Positions 47,675 through 60,050 of a stretch of DNA of 64,000 nucleotides are shown piece by piece. This DNA comes from Irpex lacteus. Lineage: Eukaryota; Basidiomycota; Agaricomycetes; Polyporales; Irpicaceae. The notes beneath the pieces are model-generated. The model did not search any database. It was given only the letters and a program-made list of their open reading frames with translations, and was not told the origin of the DNA. Every line of letters begins with the position of its first letter. Positions within the stretch are counted from its first letter, which is position 1. Location: assembly GCA_001986395.2 (NCBI GenBank), contig MQVO02000007.1, positions 1,240,001-1,304,000 of the forward strand. Reading direction: 5' to 3'. The position numbers and the translations under genes are program-made.

Positions 47675-50600
47675 CTAAGTCACGGGAGACAAGAGACCCA
47701 CATCTTCGTCCATTAAATAAGATGCTCTGTCCAAAAGTAATATGTCCTTTGCGCGAGGATCGTTAGAAGGCGCCTCGTACTTCCGGTCCTCACGACAGGC
47801 TTGCTGACACTGCGTGATGCCATCGATGAACCGGCCCATCATATTCCACTTCTCCCAATGAATATGCGTCGGATCGTCGTCGTGAAAGTCGGAGTTCCCT
47901 TCGTGTGCTCGAATGAGATCGGAAAGATGAATTTCGCTGTCTTCTCGGTTAGAGAGATTCACGCATATTTGTGGTGGACGTACAGTGCAGGTATACAAGG
48001 TCCTTTACTGTTGCGGAGTGCCATACGATACTTGCTGTGCGCGCGCACTGCTTGCAGGAGATTGTCGAAAGACTGGAACCGCTTGAAGTTGGCGTTGTTT
48101 TTTGTCCTAAACTCGTGCATAGTCTTATCCGTTTCGTACGCTGCACTATTAATCCCGGCAATGATGGCTCGCAGCGCCGAATAGTTGTTCATTGTGCGAA
48201 GTCGGCCGGCCAGGTAGACAAGACGATCGATTAGTTTCGCCCGTGACTTTGGTCTGTCTTGACTGAGTATTAAAGAAAGGACCCTTGATATAAAGTCAGA
48301 CGAATGACGATAGGAGTGTAGGTCACAGGATCGTACCAGTTAGCTATATGATTTGATATATGGTTATATCTCGTTATCGTATCCGTTTTAGGATCCTTCT
48401 CTCCTCGGCCAACCACATGTTGCAACCAGTGACGTGGCTGTTAACCCCGTTAGATCGGTAACAAGTCAAGAGAGTTTGTCTCGCGCACCTTTATCTCCAG
48501 AAAGTATTCGACCTGTGCCCTGCAAATTTCTTGCGCCATATCATTGATGTCAACGTCAGAGAACGTTTGAGCGCATTGCGAGAGAAGTTTCAGTCTCTTG
48601 TTCCAAGTTACGTCAGGGCTGGAAGGATTTGAACTCTGAGTTGGTGAAGAATTCATCAGCATCTTCGCAGACAGAGGCAAGCTTGATTTCCGCTCGCGCT
48701 TTACCTCACTCGACGGCAGAGGAGGTGCCGGTGTCGCCACTGTGGGGTTGGGATCATGGAGTGAGTGTGATGTCCGGCTTGACACGGGTGACGATGAACT
48801 CGTCGCATGGGCATCGGCGACACTGGAAGCGTCGTCGCTGTCATCCTTAGGCTCCTCCACTTTCATAGCCCAAGTAGTGTCTTGATCCTTCAACTTTCCA
48901 AGTGTCTCGTAGAAAGGAATGAATACCGAGCCGTAATGTAGAAGATATGTCTTGCCGACGATAGACTTGATCAAAGCTGACAGTGCACCGGAGGTTCCTG
49001 CCACAGCGAAGTCCGAGGGGTAAAGATTGATCCAATGGTCGAGAAGCCAGCAGATCCTTGAGAACGATGAGCACATATGCAGGATTTACTGTGCATGATA
49101 ACACTTACTTCATCTGCGCATAGCAGGCGAACATGGGGTCACTGCTCGCCTGATCTAATGAGCGCATACGCTTTTGCATCGCAAGCAGTATACTGCGAGG
49201 TATTGCGAAACGACGATATGTCAGAAGGAAATGTGATATGAAGGTGGGATCTGTAGGAAGGTCAGTTGCATGATACCGGCAATAGCGTAGCTCACATACC
49301 GTCTTCGCTCACAGCAACGAAAAGAAGTTTATCAAGGAGCTCATCCAGTGTGAGCCATCGCGGCGGTCGCCTGATATAGATTGAGCTTCGTAGCTGATCA
49401 CCATTGGTCTATGTACGTACGATTCTCGAGAGACCATATTGGGGCCAGGCTCGTTGCCATCGTCTAAGCTGTTGCTCACTTGCTCGGGACCGGGTAATGC
49501 GCTATGCGAAGATTTGCGACTCTGAGACCCACTCTGTCCACGTCCGTTCGCGTCCCATTCTCGCCCGCGTAGATCACTCATGGAGCGTGTGCGACTTGGA
49601 GAGTGAGAAGTACGTGATGAATCTTCGGATGCCGAAGGAACCCGCGAAAGATGGTTACCATTCGAGGGCACAGACGGTGATCGCGCACGACCAGTTGACG
49701 ACGCCGTCGGCGTAGCGGATGAGGCCCTTGAAATCTCCAAGGGGGGCGAGGTCAATACCGCTGGCGAAGCAGGATTTCTGTACAGACTACGATCTCGTGC
49801 ATCCGAGCCTATCGAATTATATTAATTCGAGAAGTGTATTTCAAGCTGGTATGAACTCACGCTTATGGCCTAGGATCATCCGAAACAAAAAGTCCCACCC
49901 ATCCCTGATCTTTTGTTTGCCCGGATCGTTCGTCGTGGAGATTTCAATCACACCAACGTCGAACTTGCTCAATGTCCGAAGTGCTTTGTCCGGATCCACC
50001 TGTTTCCCTAAGTCTGATTTGCACGCGAATGCAATAATTGCCAACGACTTGGGTGATAGGTGACCTTTGTAGGAAATTAGTATGTAAGAAATATATTGAA
50101 CAGGTCTTGTTTACTTAATATTGGTGGTATGCACTTGAAGGACTCAGGATCTGAGGCGTCGTAACAGAACACTAGGCCATCAACAGCCAGCGCGCCTTCG
50201 GGGAATATGTTGTTGTCGTTGGTCAGGTCTAACGACAGGACGTCGACCTCTAATACGCGAAGAACACAATCACCGGAGACATATGGACGGGTCATCCTGC
50301 CAACACGAACCTCATCTGCCAGATAGGATGAGTGATAACTCCGAGTTTACTGAGCAGAAACTTACAACGAAAGTTCTCTCCTCCAGAACCGGGAGGTCGA
50401 TGAGGTGTGTGCGGTTCGGAGAGACCATACATCTTCAAGCCTTTCCGAATTGCAACTGATTTGCCACACCCTTTAGACCCGATTACGGCCACTGTTATGT
50501 CGGACGGAGGACGAGGGGACTATGGTGTCCGTTAAGCTCACACAACGAGAGGACTGGGAACTTCGAAACGTACAGATGGAAGTTGAGTGTCAACCGAGAT

Positions 50601-51380
50601 CAGTGAGCGTGGCTTCTTCAGGTGTGGATGCTGCAAGCTGCTACTCCTCTCGGGCACAATGGGTGGCGGCGTTTTCCCCATTGTCGGAGAAGAGCTGACT
50701 GTCTGCAGTCGGGATGGAAGAGAGAGGTCGCCTGGCCGCTTGAGTTTCGACTTGCCCTTGCGAGCAACGCTGATGAGGTCCTCTGACCGTTCCATGTCGG
50801 ACTCGTCGTAGAACGTGTCGTTTAGCTCGCCACCAGTGGATGTACTAATACTAGCTCCGCGAATGCGTGAAGGGCCAGCAACTGCCTGTTGGAAAGGTCG
50901 ACTGTCCTGCGCTCTCCTTGTTTCCTCAGCAGAAGACCGAGAAGATGCAACTTCCGTCCGCGAATCAGAAGAAGATTGGGAAGCATAGAATCCTCGATCT
51001 GTGTTTGGTTTTGAGCCGGCACTCACGGTATTTCCGCGCACAGTTCGTGTTACTGAATCAGACGGAGGTCTCGGTTTAGCAAAGGAATCGACGGAGATTG
51101 ACTTCCTGAGGACCTGAGGTGGGGCTATCGACAGTGGTGATGCAGGAGAGACGAGCTCTGGGCTAGCGGTGGTGGGTGTAAGAGCTGATTCGGAGAAACT
51201 GGAGTCTGCGGTCATGAAAGTTTCTTGAGAGACCAGAGAGGCTGATGAGGGATGGAGAGGAGAGGGTTTACCGTCGGTGTAGTCGACAGGCTCGAGGAAA
51301 GAAGAGGTGTCTGGCATCTCGATGGGAGGCAAAGAGGGTATCTTGGGGAGGTCGATCTGCTGGTGGTTGCTAGTCGTCAT
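47675..51380 (-). CDS. RasGEF with N-terminal degenerate Ras-like domain
   Basis: Predicted guanine-nucleotide exchange factor for a Ras-family GTPase. The ATG at 51380 (MTTSNHQQIDLPKIPSLPP) opens about 280 residues of Ser/Pro-rich disordered sequence. Next comes a Ras-like fold: P-loop VIGSKGCGKSVAI (GxxxxGKS intact), VLRVLEVDVLSLDLTNDNN where the DxxG switch motif is not evident, VDGLVFCYDASDPESF, and AIIAFACKSDL where the usual NKxD is CKSD. After another Ser/Arg linker the RasGEF N region reads RICWLLDHWINLYPSDFAVA. The catalytic CDC25 part follows: RPKSRAKLIDRLVYLAGRL, NNYSALRAIIAGINSA, FRTKNNANFKRFQSFDN, HLSDLIRAHEGNSDF, NMMGRFIDGI. It ends MDEDVGLLSPVT. The splice joint around 47960-48010 (CIPAL to HLSDL) could not be made in frame. 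Confidence 0.82.
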
Positions 51381-52415
51381 GTTGAGGGTACTACATCCGT
51401 GAGCACACAGAGCAAAGGCGGAGAGCGAGCAGACAGAGACCTGAGACTTTCGGAGAGTCAGACGCGGGCTCTGAGCGACGCTGTCGGTGTCAATTTGGAC
51501 GAGATGAACAGGGAGAGGAACGCAAGAGACAGCGACGGCGTAGATGAAGACGGCGACCAGAACCGGAGATTGCAACTGCTAAGTAATTAACCCAATATGT
51601 CGGCCATCGGCATGTCCCGCCCCCGGATCGCGACCTGACCGGCCCAGCTCGGGCTCCCGCAACCACCTGTGCCCACCGCCTCCGGACAGCACCCTTCGCC
51701 GGCCGTCCATTCCACGCCGCCTGCCAATAAACTTGGCTGTGGCCAGTCCTTGTTCTTGTTCTTGCATCTGCCCGGGACAGACCTGGATGCTTGAAGCTTG
51801 ATGGGCAGCCTGCGCACTGCAGTCGCTTGTCTCAGTGCGTCTACTCACAGCCCTCCGATCTAGAAATAGCCACTGACCGCTTCCTTTTCTAATGCAGCGA
51901 GTCCATGTCGTAAACGTAGAAGATACAAGGGTCTCGTCTGCAAAGTTTACTGTCATGAGTCCACACCGTCCGAATGGACCGGGACGCCTCAAAATCTTCT
52001 CTCGCTGTAGACCAGCGCGAGAAGGTCTACAGCGAGAACTCGTCTGTGCGGAAATGTATATAGGATTAGTGCCCACATCGCGCCGAATCTACGTGTTCTA
52101 ATGTCACAGGATCGTATCACCGGCCACTTACCTCCTCAAAATATCAATTTACCTGTGGAACCGACGAAGGCATCGAAATTCGCACACGAAAGGGCTCTTG
52201 AGAAACCTATTCGGGCTGTTCTATCTTGCAACTCATGTTCCTAGTTGTTTCATTGCAGTACAAGTATTATCAACAAAGGTCAACTTGAAAACGTTTCTTC
52301 ATTAATGTTTACGAACAGGCGTGTCACCCGCATGGATGCAGCACGGCGCACGGCCGCGAGTCCTCTATAGAGTCGCGCATCCCGCAGGCATCCTCAAACA
52401 AAGCCACCCTCATTC
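51381..52415. other. Divergent intergenic region, RasGEF (-) and MARVEL-like (+)
   Basis: About 1 kb serving both genes. Contains the 13-bp perfect inverted repeat listed separately. Long chance open frames on both strands overlap the RasGEF 5' end but have no family match. Confidence 0.45.
52000..52037. repeat. 13-bp perfect inverted repeat
   Basis: TCTCGCTGTAGAC (52000-52012) and its exact reverse complement GTCTACAGCGAGA (52025-52037) are separated by 12 nt. As DNA it could be a dimeric factor site, as RNA a stable hairpin. Confidence 0.8.
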
Positions 52416-53189
52416 ATGGCGAACATACCTACAGCAAACCAACTCACACCATCGCCACCAACCAACGCCATCGACATGGTAAAGTACGGCAAGCCCAGGC
52501 GAACTCGTTGGCGCCAACACCTACGATCTCAAACCCACCCGTTTTTCTTCACGCTGATGACGCTGACGGCTGCGGCTGAACTTGGCCTGACTGCGTTTTT
52601 GATCAGTGTGGGGAACAAGATGCAGATGTCTGGCGGGGCATACCGCTCTTTGTACGTGCTATGAAACTTCATGACCTCTGATATTGAATAGTCCTCTGAC
52701 TGGACTCTCTAGGCTCATCCTACTCTGCTTTGAATCTGCTTGGACGATCGTTTTCACTGCTTCATACATGATATGGGTCGTTCATGGCGGTGCTCAAATC
52801 CTGGCCAGCGTTGCGAGCTCCGTTATTTGGCTGCTTGCTACTGCGATACTCTGGGTGCGTTTGGATATTCTTCTGGAATTACAGTGCTACATGTTTCGGG
52901 CTAACTGAAATTAACTCAGGGTGCGGCCACAGGCTTCATGCATAATTCTCGCGTCGGAGGCAACTGTGCCGATGAACCCACCATTTCTACGTACGTTTGT
53001 AGCTTGTGTTTTCAAGTCAGACCAGCTCTTGCTGACATATCAGGATTTAGATGCCGTGAATCACTGACTGTCGAGGCTCTCGGTTGGACCGAGTTCAGCT
53101 TATGCACAGTCACGCTGATAACAACAGTCCTCTGGATGAGGACAACTGCCTCCAAGAATACATACCGCGACTCGAGGACGTTCGTGTAG
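52416..53189 (+). CDS. Four-transmembrane MARVEL-like protein
   Basis: Starts MANIPTANQLTPSPPTNAID, with a basic stretch KPRRTRWRQHLRSQ before the first helix (FFFTLMTLTAAAELGLTAFL). After splicing: LILLCFESAWTIVFTASYMI, QILASVASSVIWLLATAILW and ALGWTEFSLCTVTLITTVLW. Between helices 3 and 4 lies a hydrophilic loop with GFMHNSRVGGNCADEPTIS and CRESLTVEALGW, whose Cys pair may form a disulfide. This pattern (four helices, GG..C..P loop before helix 4) matches fungal MARVEL-domain proteins associated with plasma-membrane domains or vesicles. Introns near 52651-52711, 52855-52918 and 52992-53043. Ends SRTFV. The specific role is unknown. Confidence 0.75.
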
Positions 53190-54525
53190 TCGCTAGACCG
53201 GTTACCGAAACCGCGCATTTCTCTCCGTTGGATTCGTCTTCAAAACTGTTCTCATATGCTTTTCTTCGATGATGGTCTGTATTAAGTGTCCGACCCGCTC
53301 GTTGATCGCGGCGGCTTTCGGTCAGCGCAACACGAGATTGTGCCTCAAGGCCCTTGAAATCCTTAAGGTACGGCAAATGTATATTTTAGGAGAGTCATAT
53401 GCTGATGAGTACTTTGTAAGATAGTTTGTGTCCACCCAGCGTCCACCCCAGATGTCTTCATTCTGTCATGTAGCATATGCTATTTCTGTTCTCTCGTATG
53501 TCATAGCCCTTACTAGTTATGTCATGACCATTCCCGCGCAAAAACGACGGATATAGCAACGCCACCATAATTTCCGCGTGCAGGGCTAGGCTCTAGAAGA
53601 AACACGCGCACCACCTATAGTATGTATACGGTTCGTATTGGCCACAAGCTCCGAACGACCGAACGACATCCTCATGGCCGACAAGCGTGTAAGTACCTCA
53701 GACGCATGGCGTGCACCAGGCTCGAAATGAGCATCTCAGGCCTCAGGGCTACGTTAGTGTCGAGGGCGCATCGCGGGTAGCCTTGAGGCTTTGAATCCGA
53801 ATCCTGGACGGAACATACGGTGTGTGCTGATAAGGACTACAAATAAATAGATATGTGCTATCTCGCAGCCCCGATTCTCGCATACAGTTGGATTTAGAGT
53901 TGCAGTACCGTTATGAAGGATTCCAATCATCATCGCACGATACATATCGACCGGGGACGCGTTCGTTTGCTGCCTTTTACTTGATCTAACCCTCACCGTC
54001 AAGTTTCCTGAGCCAATTGATAACGACAAAGACATACACAGGGCAAAACAGGCCGTGGCTGGGCCTGACTGATTTATATCGTATCCATGTACTTACTCGA
54101 ATTCGAGTGCGTCCGGGATTAGTCCATCAGCATGGTATACTTAGATAGCAGCTACATTTTGTGAACGCAAAAAGGCGAATCAGTTGTTCAAGAATTCGAA
54201 CTTCTGAACAGTGACGCGGCAATAATTCGCGTCACACCGGCTATGTCACGGCAATCTCGCTCCGGCCTCCATCCACAATTTCTACCTTAAGCTTGCCACA
54301 GCTCAATCAAAGTGTCAGAGACACCCAAGACCTTTCTGCTCTCCCGACGAGACATGCGAGCTCTCTCTCTGTATCGAACTCTGAGCGTGGAATGTCATCC
54401 AAACACCCGTGCAACACACGGGATTTCGCTAGTCCTCATATAAGTCGTAGACCATGTGACCCAGGCTCAGTACTCAGTGCGCATTGAACCTTCTGGCAAC
54501 TCTTCCATCTCAAACATCCTTGACC
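53190..54525. other. Intergenic region with an orphan start-like segment
   Basis: About 1.3 kb. At 53674 an ATGGCCGACAAGCGT followed by GTAAGT looks like a first exon (MADKR), but I find no downstream exon continuing it. A 93-codon minus-strand open frame (53754-54035) has no recognisable family. No RNA gene or transposon seen. Confidence 0.35.
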
Positions 54526-55347
54526 ATGTTCACGCTCACAAACTCCGAAACTAGCTCCTTTGCGCTGTTCAAAGACTCACTCGCACGTCGTCTCATTGCC
54601 ATAGCAGGACCCGCAGACACACCCGGCGAAGCAGACGACTCCTCCGACTCGCTAGACGACTTTGTCTCCTATCTCGCGTCCGAGGCCTGGTCTGTCTTTC
54701 CCGAACGCCTCAAGACACTAGACTCCCTCACTCTTCCATCCACTGCCAGCACAGCGTCCTCTACTTCAGACCGAGAACTCACTCTTGCCTACGTAGACTC
54801 CGACGCCTTCTCCTCCCAAGTACTAGACCTGACACCGTTGAGCTTTGTCGACACACTTACCTCCCTCTCACTCTCACTCTCACCAGAAGACGATGCGGAC
54901 AGAGCCCGAGACTTCCTGCGCAAAGTAACAGCAGACTACGTCTCAACTGCCCTCACACCCCTACCTACTACGTGGTCCAAGACGCGCACGACGGAATGCG
55001 AGATCTGCGAACGCGAGGTCCCGCTGACGTACCACCACCTCATCCCTCGCGAGATGCACGACAAGGTGAGGAAGAGGGGCTGGCACCTGCCAGAGATGTT
55101 GGGATCCGTGGCGTGGCTTTGCCGGTGAGTTCTTTACACTGACTTTGGATAATGACGTATGGGCGAGATAGGTAGATGTGACGCTAATATGTTTTAAAGA
55201 CCGTGTCACTCAACTGTACATCGCATCGCCACGAACGAAGAACTTGCACGGGAGTATTTTACTATAGAGAGGCTGCTGGAGAGAGAAGACATACAGAAAT
55301 GGGGAGCGTACGCGGGTAGACAGCGGTTTGGTGTGAAGCGCGGATAG
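54526..55347 (+). CDS. HNH-domain protein
   Basis: The ATG at 54526 (MFTLTNSETSSFALFKDSL) is used; the open frame upstream starts only at a TTG. The N-terminal 150 residues are helical and Ser/Asp-rich (DSSDSLDDFVSYLASEAW, DFLRKVTADYV). The C-terminal part is an HNH fold: CEICEREVPLTYHHLIPREM, then LCRPCHSTVHRIATNEELAR. CxxC with the following CxxCH gives the zinc knuckle, and HH..H are candidate catalytic residues, so nuclease activity on DNA is possible. One intron (about 55123-55199) lies between LC and RPCH. It ends YAGRQRFGVKRG. This HNH type is common in bacteria; related fungal proteins exist, but the substrate is unknown. Confidence 0.78.
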
Positions 55348-55847
55348 GTATATGTTTGCTGTACGAGAGGTCCTTCTGATCAGGCCGGTTTCTCCTTCTT
55401 CGCAGCACGACTCACTGGCAAGTACTCACAGCCGGCCAGTAACTGATGCCAAACCGTCATTTGTGAAAATACGAAACATAGTGCACTGCTGTTGCCAGAC
55501 GTATGATAGATGTACCAGACCACTTGATGTGTCCACCCCATATGTTTCCATTCATCTTTGAGGCTGCTCTATTGAACATGTTTACAATCAACAAACTTGA
55601 ACACGTACGGCGTTGGACAGCCTCGGGCTAACGTGCACTGCATATGTACTCGTGAGTTGATGTTGGGTTAGGGTTACTGTGCCTTGATCGACCCCTGTGT
55701 GTCATAGACGTATATCCTCGAGGTGTTCCTCGAATTTGAAGAAGGAACTCACCACTATCCAGCATATCAACCTCTCGCGAGTCCGGGTCACATATTATCT
55801 TGCCGCGTAACGTCTTCGCGCCATTAATATTCAACTATATCCGCAAG
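55348..55847. other. Intergenic region between HNH gene and lipase
   Basis: 500 bp with HNH 3' UTR and lipase promoter. No distinct element recognised. Confidence 0.45.
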
Positions 55848-57116
55848 ATGGGCAGACGTACGGACCGCCACACCCTTTCACCTATACAGAAATATATGTA
55901 CAGCTCCGAGAAAGCCCCCAACTTCCGCACGATCGCCAAGCTTTGCGCCACACAATCCAACTATGTTCTCACCACAGAAGACCTCGCACCTGTAGACCTC
56001 ATCGAAGAACTCGCTCAGATCGGCCAATTTGCAGAGGTAGCCAATCCTATCCTGCCGACCGAATCCGTTTTCAAGAATCTGAACGTCTTGACGCAAGCTA
56101 ACTTTCCTCTCGAGGGTTATGATGCACTTCTAGACTCGAGGCTTCTGGATGCTTGGGAAGGCGACGTCGCCACCTATAATAGTCTTATAGCGTACAGAGC
56201 GAGTCAGCGACAGCTCATAGTCGCCTTCTCTGGCACATACTACTTCAAGCAGGCTTTATACGATTTACGCTTTCTGAAGATGAAACATCCCATTGGTCAA
56301 GGATGTCGCGTGCACAGCGGCTTCTGGAAGATCTACGAGGGTGTGCGAAGGAGAGCATTGGAAGGCATCCAGAAAGGGATGAAGGAGAACCAAGTCCAAG
56401 AGCTGTTGATCACTGGGCACAGCCTTGGAGGGGCAATATCCTCACTACTTGCATTCGATCTTTTGACGGCTGAGGATATTCCACGTGGTTTATTGGATGG
56501 CGTTACATTGAAGATGGTCGGCTTTGGAAGTCCAAGAGCTGGAAATAGCAGGCTAGTGGAGGTGTGGCGAGAGGCCATAGTTAAGCGACGTTCAAAGCAT
56601 GGGGAAGACTCCGTGAAAGAGTACCTCGTCAAAGCATACAGAGACGGTGCGTGGACTCATTGTCTAGAACTGCAAAGATTCTCGCTCTGACGACGTGGCC
56701 ATCTACCCACAGGTGTTCCGTCGCTCCCACCTGCCAGGCTCGGATACCGACACTTCACGGAAAGGCCGTTGTACTTTTACCACGGTCGACTGTTCTACGT
56801 TCCTGTTTCCGAGAATGAGCACGGTTCTTTCGCTGTCGCACAGGACGCCCTCGATGCCACTCGTGTCCCGCAATATCCTCGTGGCGGTCACAACTATTAT
56901 AATAACCGTGACATGGAATGGATCGCCAGACGGATGCAATGGATAGAAGAGATGATGGCGAAGGATTCGGATTGGGAGTCAAGTTACCGGGATCGGCTGT
57001 CCAAGTACGAAGAGAAGCTAGCGAAGAAGTTCGGAACAGAGTCGAGAAATCTGAGGAAACGTGGCAGCGTAGGTGGTCAAAGGGAATCAGTAGGAGCCAG
57101 CAAAGACCATGTGTAG
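55848..57116 (+). CDS. Class 3 lipase (alpha/beta hydrolase)
   Basis: Predicted intracellular triacylglycerol/phospholipid lipase of the Lipase_3 family. The ATG at 55848 (MGRRTDRHTLSPIQKY) is the first in frame; the open region upstream begins with TTG. No signal peptide. Conserved blocks: KLCATQSNY, YNSLIAYRASQRQLIVAFSG, RVHSGFWKIYEGVRRRALEG, and the nucleophile elbow LLITGHSLGGAISSLLAFDL with catalytic Ser. Then MVGFGSPRAGNSRL where an Asp/Gly-region partner is expected, and after one intron (56648-56712) VPSLPPARLGYRHF with the C-terminal His region near GGHNYYNNRDMEW. It ends ..VGASKDHV after a basic, coiled-coil-like tail. About 400 aa, as is usual. Frame intact. Confidence 0.88.
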
Positions 57117-57684
57117 ACCAGTAGTGACCGTACTCTGAGTAGTTGAATGAGCCCTGGTATACCATCTTAATTGATCTCACATACCCTGACTTCGCTCGGT
57201 AGGATTTAGGGCGGGAAGAGGTCCAGTGAGGGAGGATTCCCAGAGCGGTTTGTTGGGGTCGGCCAAAGCCTGAGAAAACGGGGCGGCGTGGCGGCGTAGA
57301 TGATCCATCTGTCTATGTTACTTGAGTCACAGCATATCTGTCGAGCGAGGGGCCATGCCGAACGGCACTAGCTGATTTCCTGACTATTCCTGAGACGTGC
57401 AGCTGGATGAGGAGGTGTGGGTACTGGCGCAGAACACGCTGAAAGAGCGAAAGAACGGGCAGATGATGAATGGGAGGCGCCAAGTGACGGTTAGAGTGAT
57501 CTGATGCCAGACTGATGGCCCTAAAGCACTTATCAGATAATCCGACCTCCTCCGCTCACAGGCGCCCCACCGCGATCTCCATAACTCTCCCTCTCAGCCG
57601 TGTCTTTCACCCGAACCACCATCTACACCCCCAAGTCCTTCCGCCTCTGGTCTCGCCCTCTCAAAAATCCCTCTGGGCGGCATC
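57117..57684. other. Intergenic region between lipase and MFSD1-like gene
   Basis: About 570 bp with promoter sequence of the transporter. GGCGGCG-rich patch near 57279-57297. No exon recognised. Confidence 0.45.
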
Positions 57685-60050
57685 ATGTCCACTCATCACA
57701 GCCACCAACATGCAGAACGGTCCCGCTCTCCTAGCACCCGCCGCGAGCCCCTACTACAACACCACGATTCCGACGACGAAGTCTACGTTGAAGAGAATCT
57801 CCAGCCCCTTCATCTCCAACCCGAGGAACGATTTACCCCAGCTAGAACCCATCTCATACGAGCACTTGCTTTGCTCTGCGCCTGCTCTTTGAGTATAGGG
57901 AGTCATTAGTAAGTCTGCCGCTCAAATGTATGTTTAGTGAACGCTAACTCGGGTCGTGTGCAGTGCATCTTACATTCTTGGACCTCTCAAGTCCCGACTC
58001 GCAAGAGAGATGGGAACCGACAACACTGAGTTTTCATTGCTTATTTCCGCATTCTCTCTCAATAGTACATGGACGCCGCTTGTTGGAGGTGTGCTCGCCA
58101 GCCGGCTGGGCACAACGTTTACAAGTATTTTGGCGACTGGGGTAGTGTTCTTAGGTGTGTGTGGCATATCCGACCTATGTTCACCGCCACTATAACTCCT
58201 AGCTTGCAGGTCAACTCTTCTTGCTGGTTGGAAATCTCTCTGGCAGCGTTCGCATGATGGCTTTTGGAATGTTTGTTTTCGGGCTCGGTGTCAGTCCCCT
58301 CGCCGTCGTGCAAGAGACCATTATTGTCCGCTTCTTCAAGTCTCACGGTCTCGGAGTCTCACTTGCTCTGGGCCTTGTCGCCGGCAAGGGCGCGTCATTC
58401 GTCGCCGCTCGCACATCATACCCTCTGGCACAGCAGTTCGGACCACATGCGCCGTTCTATGCAGCAACCGCTCTCGCAGGCATTTCATTCTGTGTGAACT
58501 TGGTTTACCTTTCTGCATCCAAATGGCTCGTTCGTGGAGCAGGTGCCGAGCTGGAGGCCTCTGAGTTGCAAGAGGAGGCTGCCCATCAGCACGCGGAGCA
58601 CATACGGAGCGGATCGCTCCATAGCTTGAGCGAAGCCGAGGCCCTGAAGGAAGTCGCAAAGAGGCGCGTGGTCAATCTACGTGACATTACCAAGCTTGGC
58701 GATGTGTTCTGGGCGTGAGTATCTTTTATTAATCAGCTATGCAGATGCTGAATAAGACTGAATTAGCTACATTGGTCTCAATGTCCTCTGCGGAAGTATA
58801 TGGTCGCCATTCACGCACCTCTGCGCGTTCGTATGATCCCTAAGCTTTTCTTACCTGCTTAGCCATACTGATACTCACTATAGTAACATCATTGAGCGAC
58901 GATACAAGCTCGCCGAGGCTGACGCAAGTACGAAGGCATCGTATCTGCTAGCAGGAAGTGTCATTCTGTACCCAATTGTAAGCACCATATTGCGCCCCTC
59001 TACTCCAAGACTGAATGCACTGTAATCAGACGGGCTATGTGGTTGACGCACTTAAGAGGCATCACATCGTCATCCGGCTGTTCACCGTGTCCTCGTGCTT
59101 GACGCTTCTTTGCTACGTCTGGCTTGCTCTTCCCCCACAAGCCACTGGCACCCCTATTCCGGCCATCTTCTCTTTTGCATTAGGGCACGGTTTCTCACCA
59201 CGTATGTATTCTCACCACATCTACGCAAACCGTGCTGAATATGTGTGTCCTATAGTATTGCTCGTTGTTCTGGTTCCCGAGATCGTCGCATCCAAATACG
59301 TCTCAACAACGCTTGGAGCCCATAAAGCAGTATGTAGTCTGCTTTGTGAAATATACTCTATCTCACCTTATCCCTCGTCATCAGCTTGAGCAAACTGGGT
59401 CTACTATCTTCCAAACACTTGCTGGCCTTGCTCTCGATATTAAGAGCAAGAAACATGCGGAAAAGCTCCTCTCCCCCATAGACGGCGACGAGCGGGACAT
59501 CCAGTATCTGCTGAATGCCTTCCTTGTTCTCAACCTTTTGCAGCTCGCTGCCATCGTAGGCCTAGCACGCTTGCATCATAGGCAGAGGAAAGCCGCTGAA
59601 AGACTTTCTTCGGCGCTCCTTCCATCTCTCATAGAGGAGACCGATGGTGAAAGCAGTGCCATCGAGGAACACGGAGCCAATAAGAAGGAACCAGTCGACG
59701 AATGGCAGGGACACGACACATCCCTTCAAGCCCCTGGGAGTAGACAAGGAACAGTGAGGAGTACTCACTCTATCAACCACGCTTCCGGTTCCCGCTCTAC
59801 TTCGCGTGTATCGGAATCGAGCATACCCTTACTGAGCGAGTCCCAGTCTGGCTCTGCGAGAAGTAGCAGGTATCTTATCGACACCTCGAGTAACGGTAAG
59901 GTCGTGCGTACAAGAAAAGAGGTGAGGAGAGGTGAGCTGTTCGCAGTCATATCTGCGTGTGGCATCGCCTTCGCCTGGATACTCTTCATGGGTGTTGCAT
60001 TGGTGAGGTTGCGGAGCAAGGAAGAGAGAGGGATAAAGAGCGGTCTGTGA
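57685..60050 (+). CDS. MFS transporter, MFSD1-like (lysosomal/vacuolar)
   Basis: Twelve-helix major facilitator related to MFSD1, a lysosomal dipeptide uniporter in animals; in fungi probably vacuolar. The long acidic cytosolic N-terminus (MSTHHSHQHAERSRSP..) carries a dileucine-type REPLLQHH signal consistent with vacuolar sorting. Helices include TRTHLIRALALLCACSLSIG, ASYILGPLKSRLAREMG, PLVGGVLASRLGTTF, MMAFGMFVFGLGVSPLAVVQ, FAVISACGIAFAWILFMGVA. Key blocks: SLLISAFSLNSTWTPL in helix 2 and YIGLNVLCGSIWSPFTHLCA in helix 7. A long Ser/Arg-rich loop precedes the final helix. Ten or so exons; introns are short. I am sure of MFS, less sure of substrate. Confidence 0.82.
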
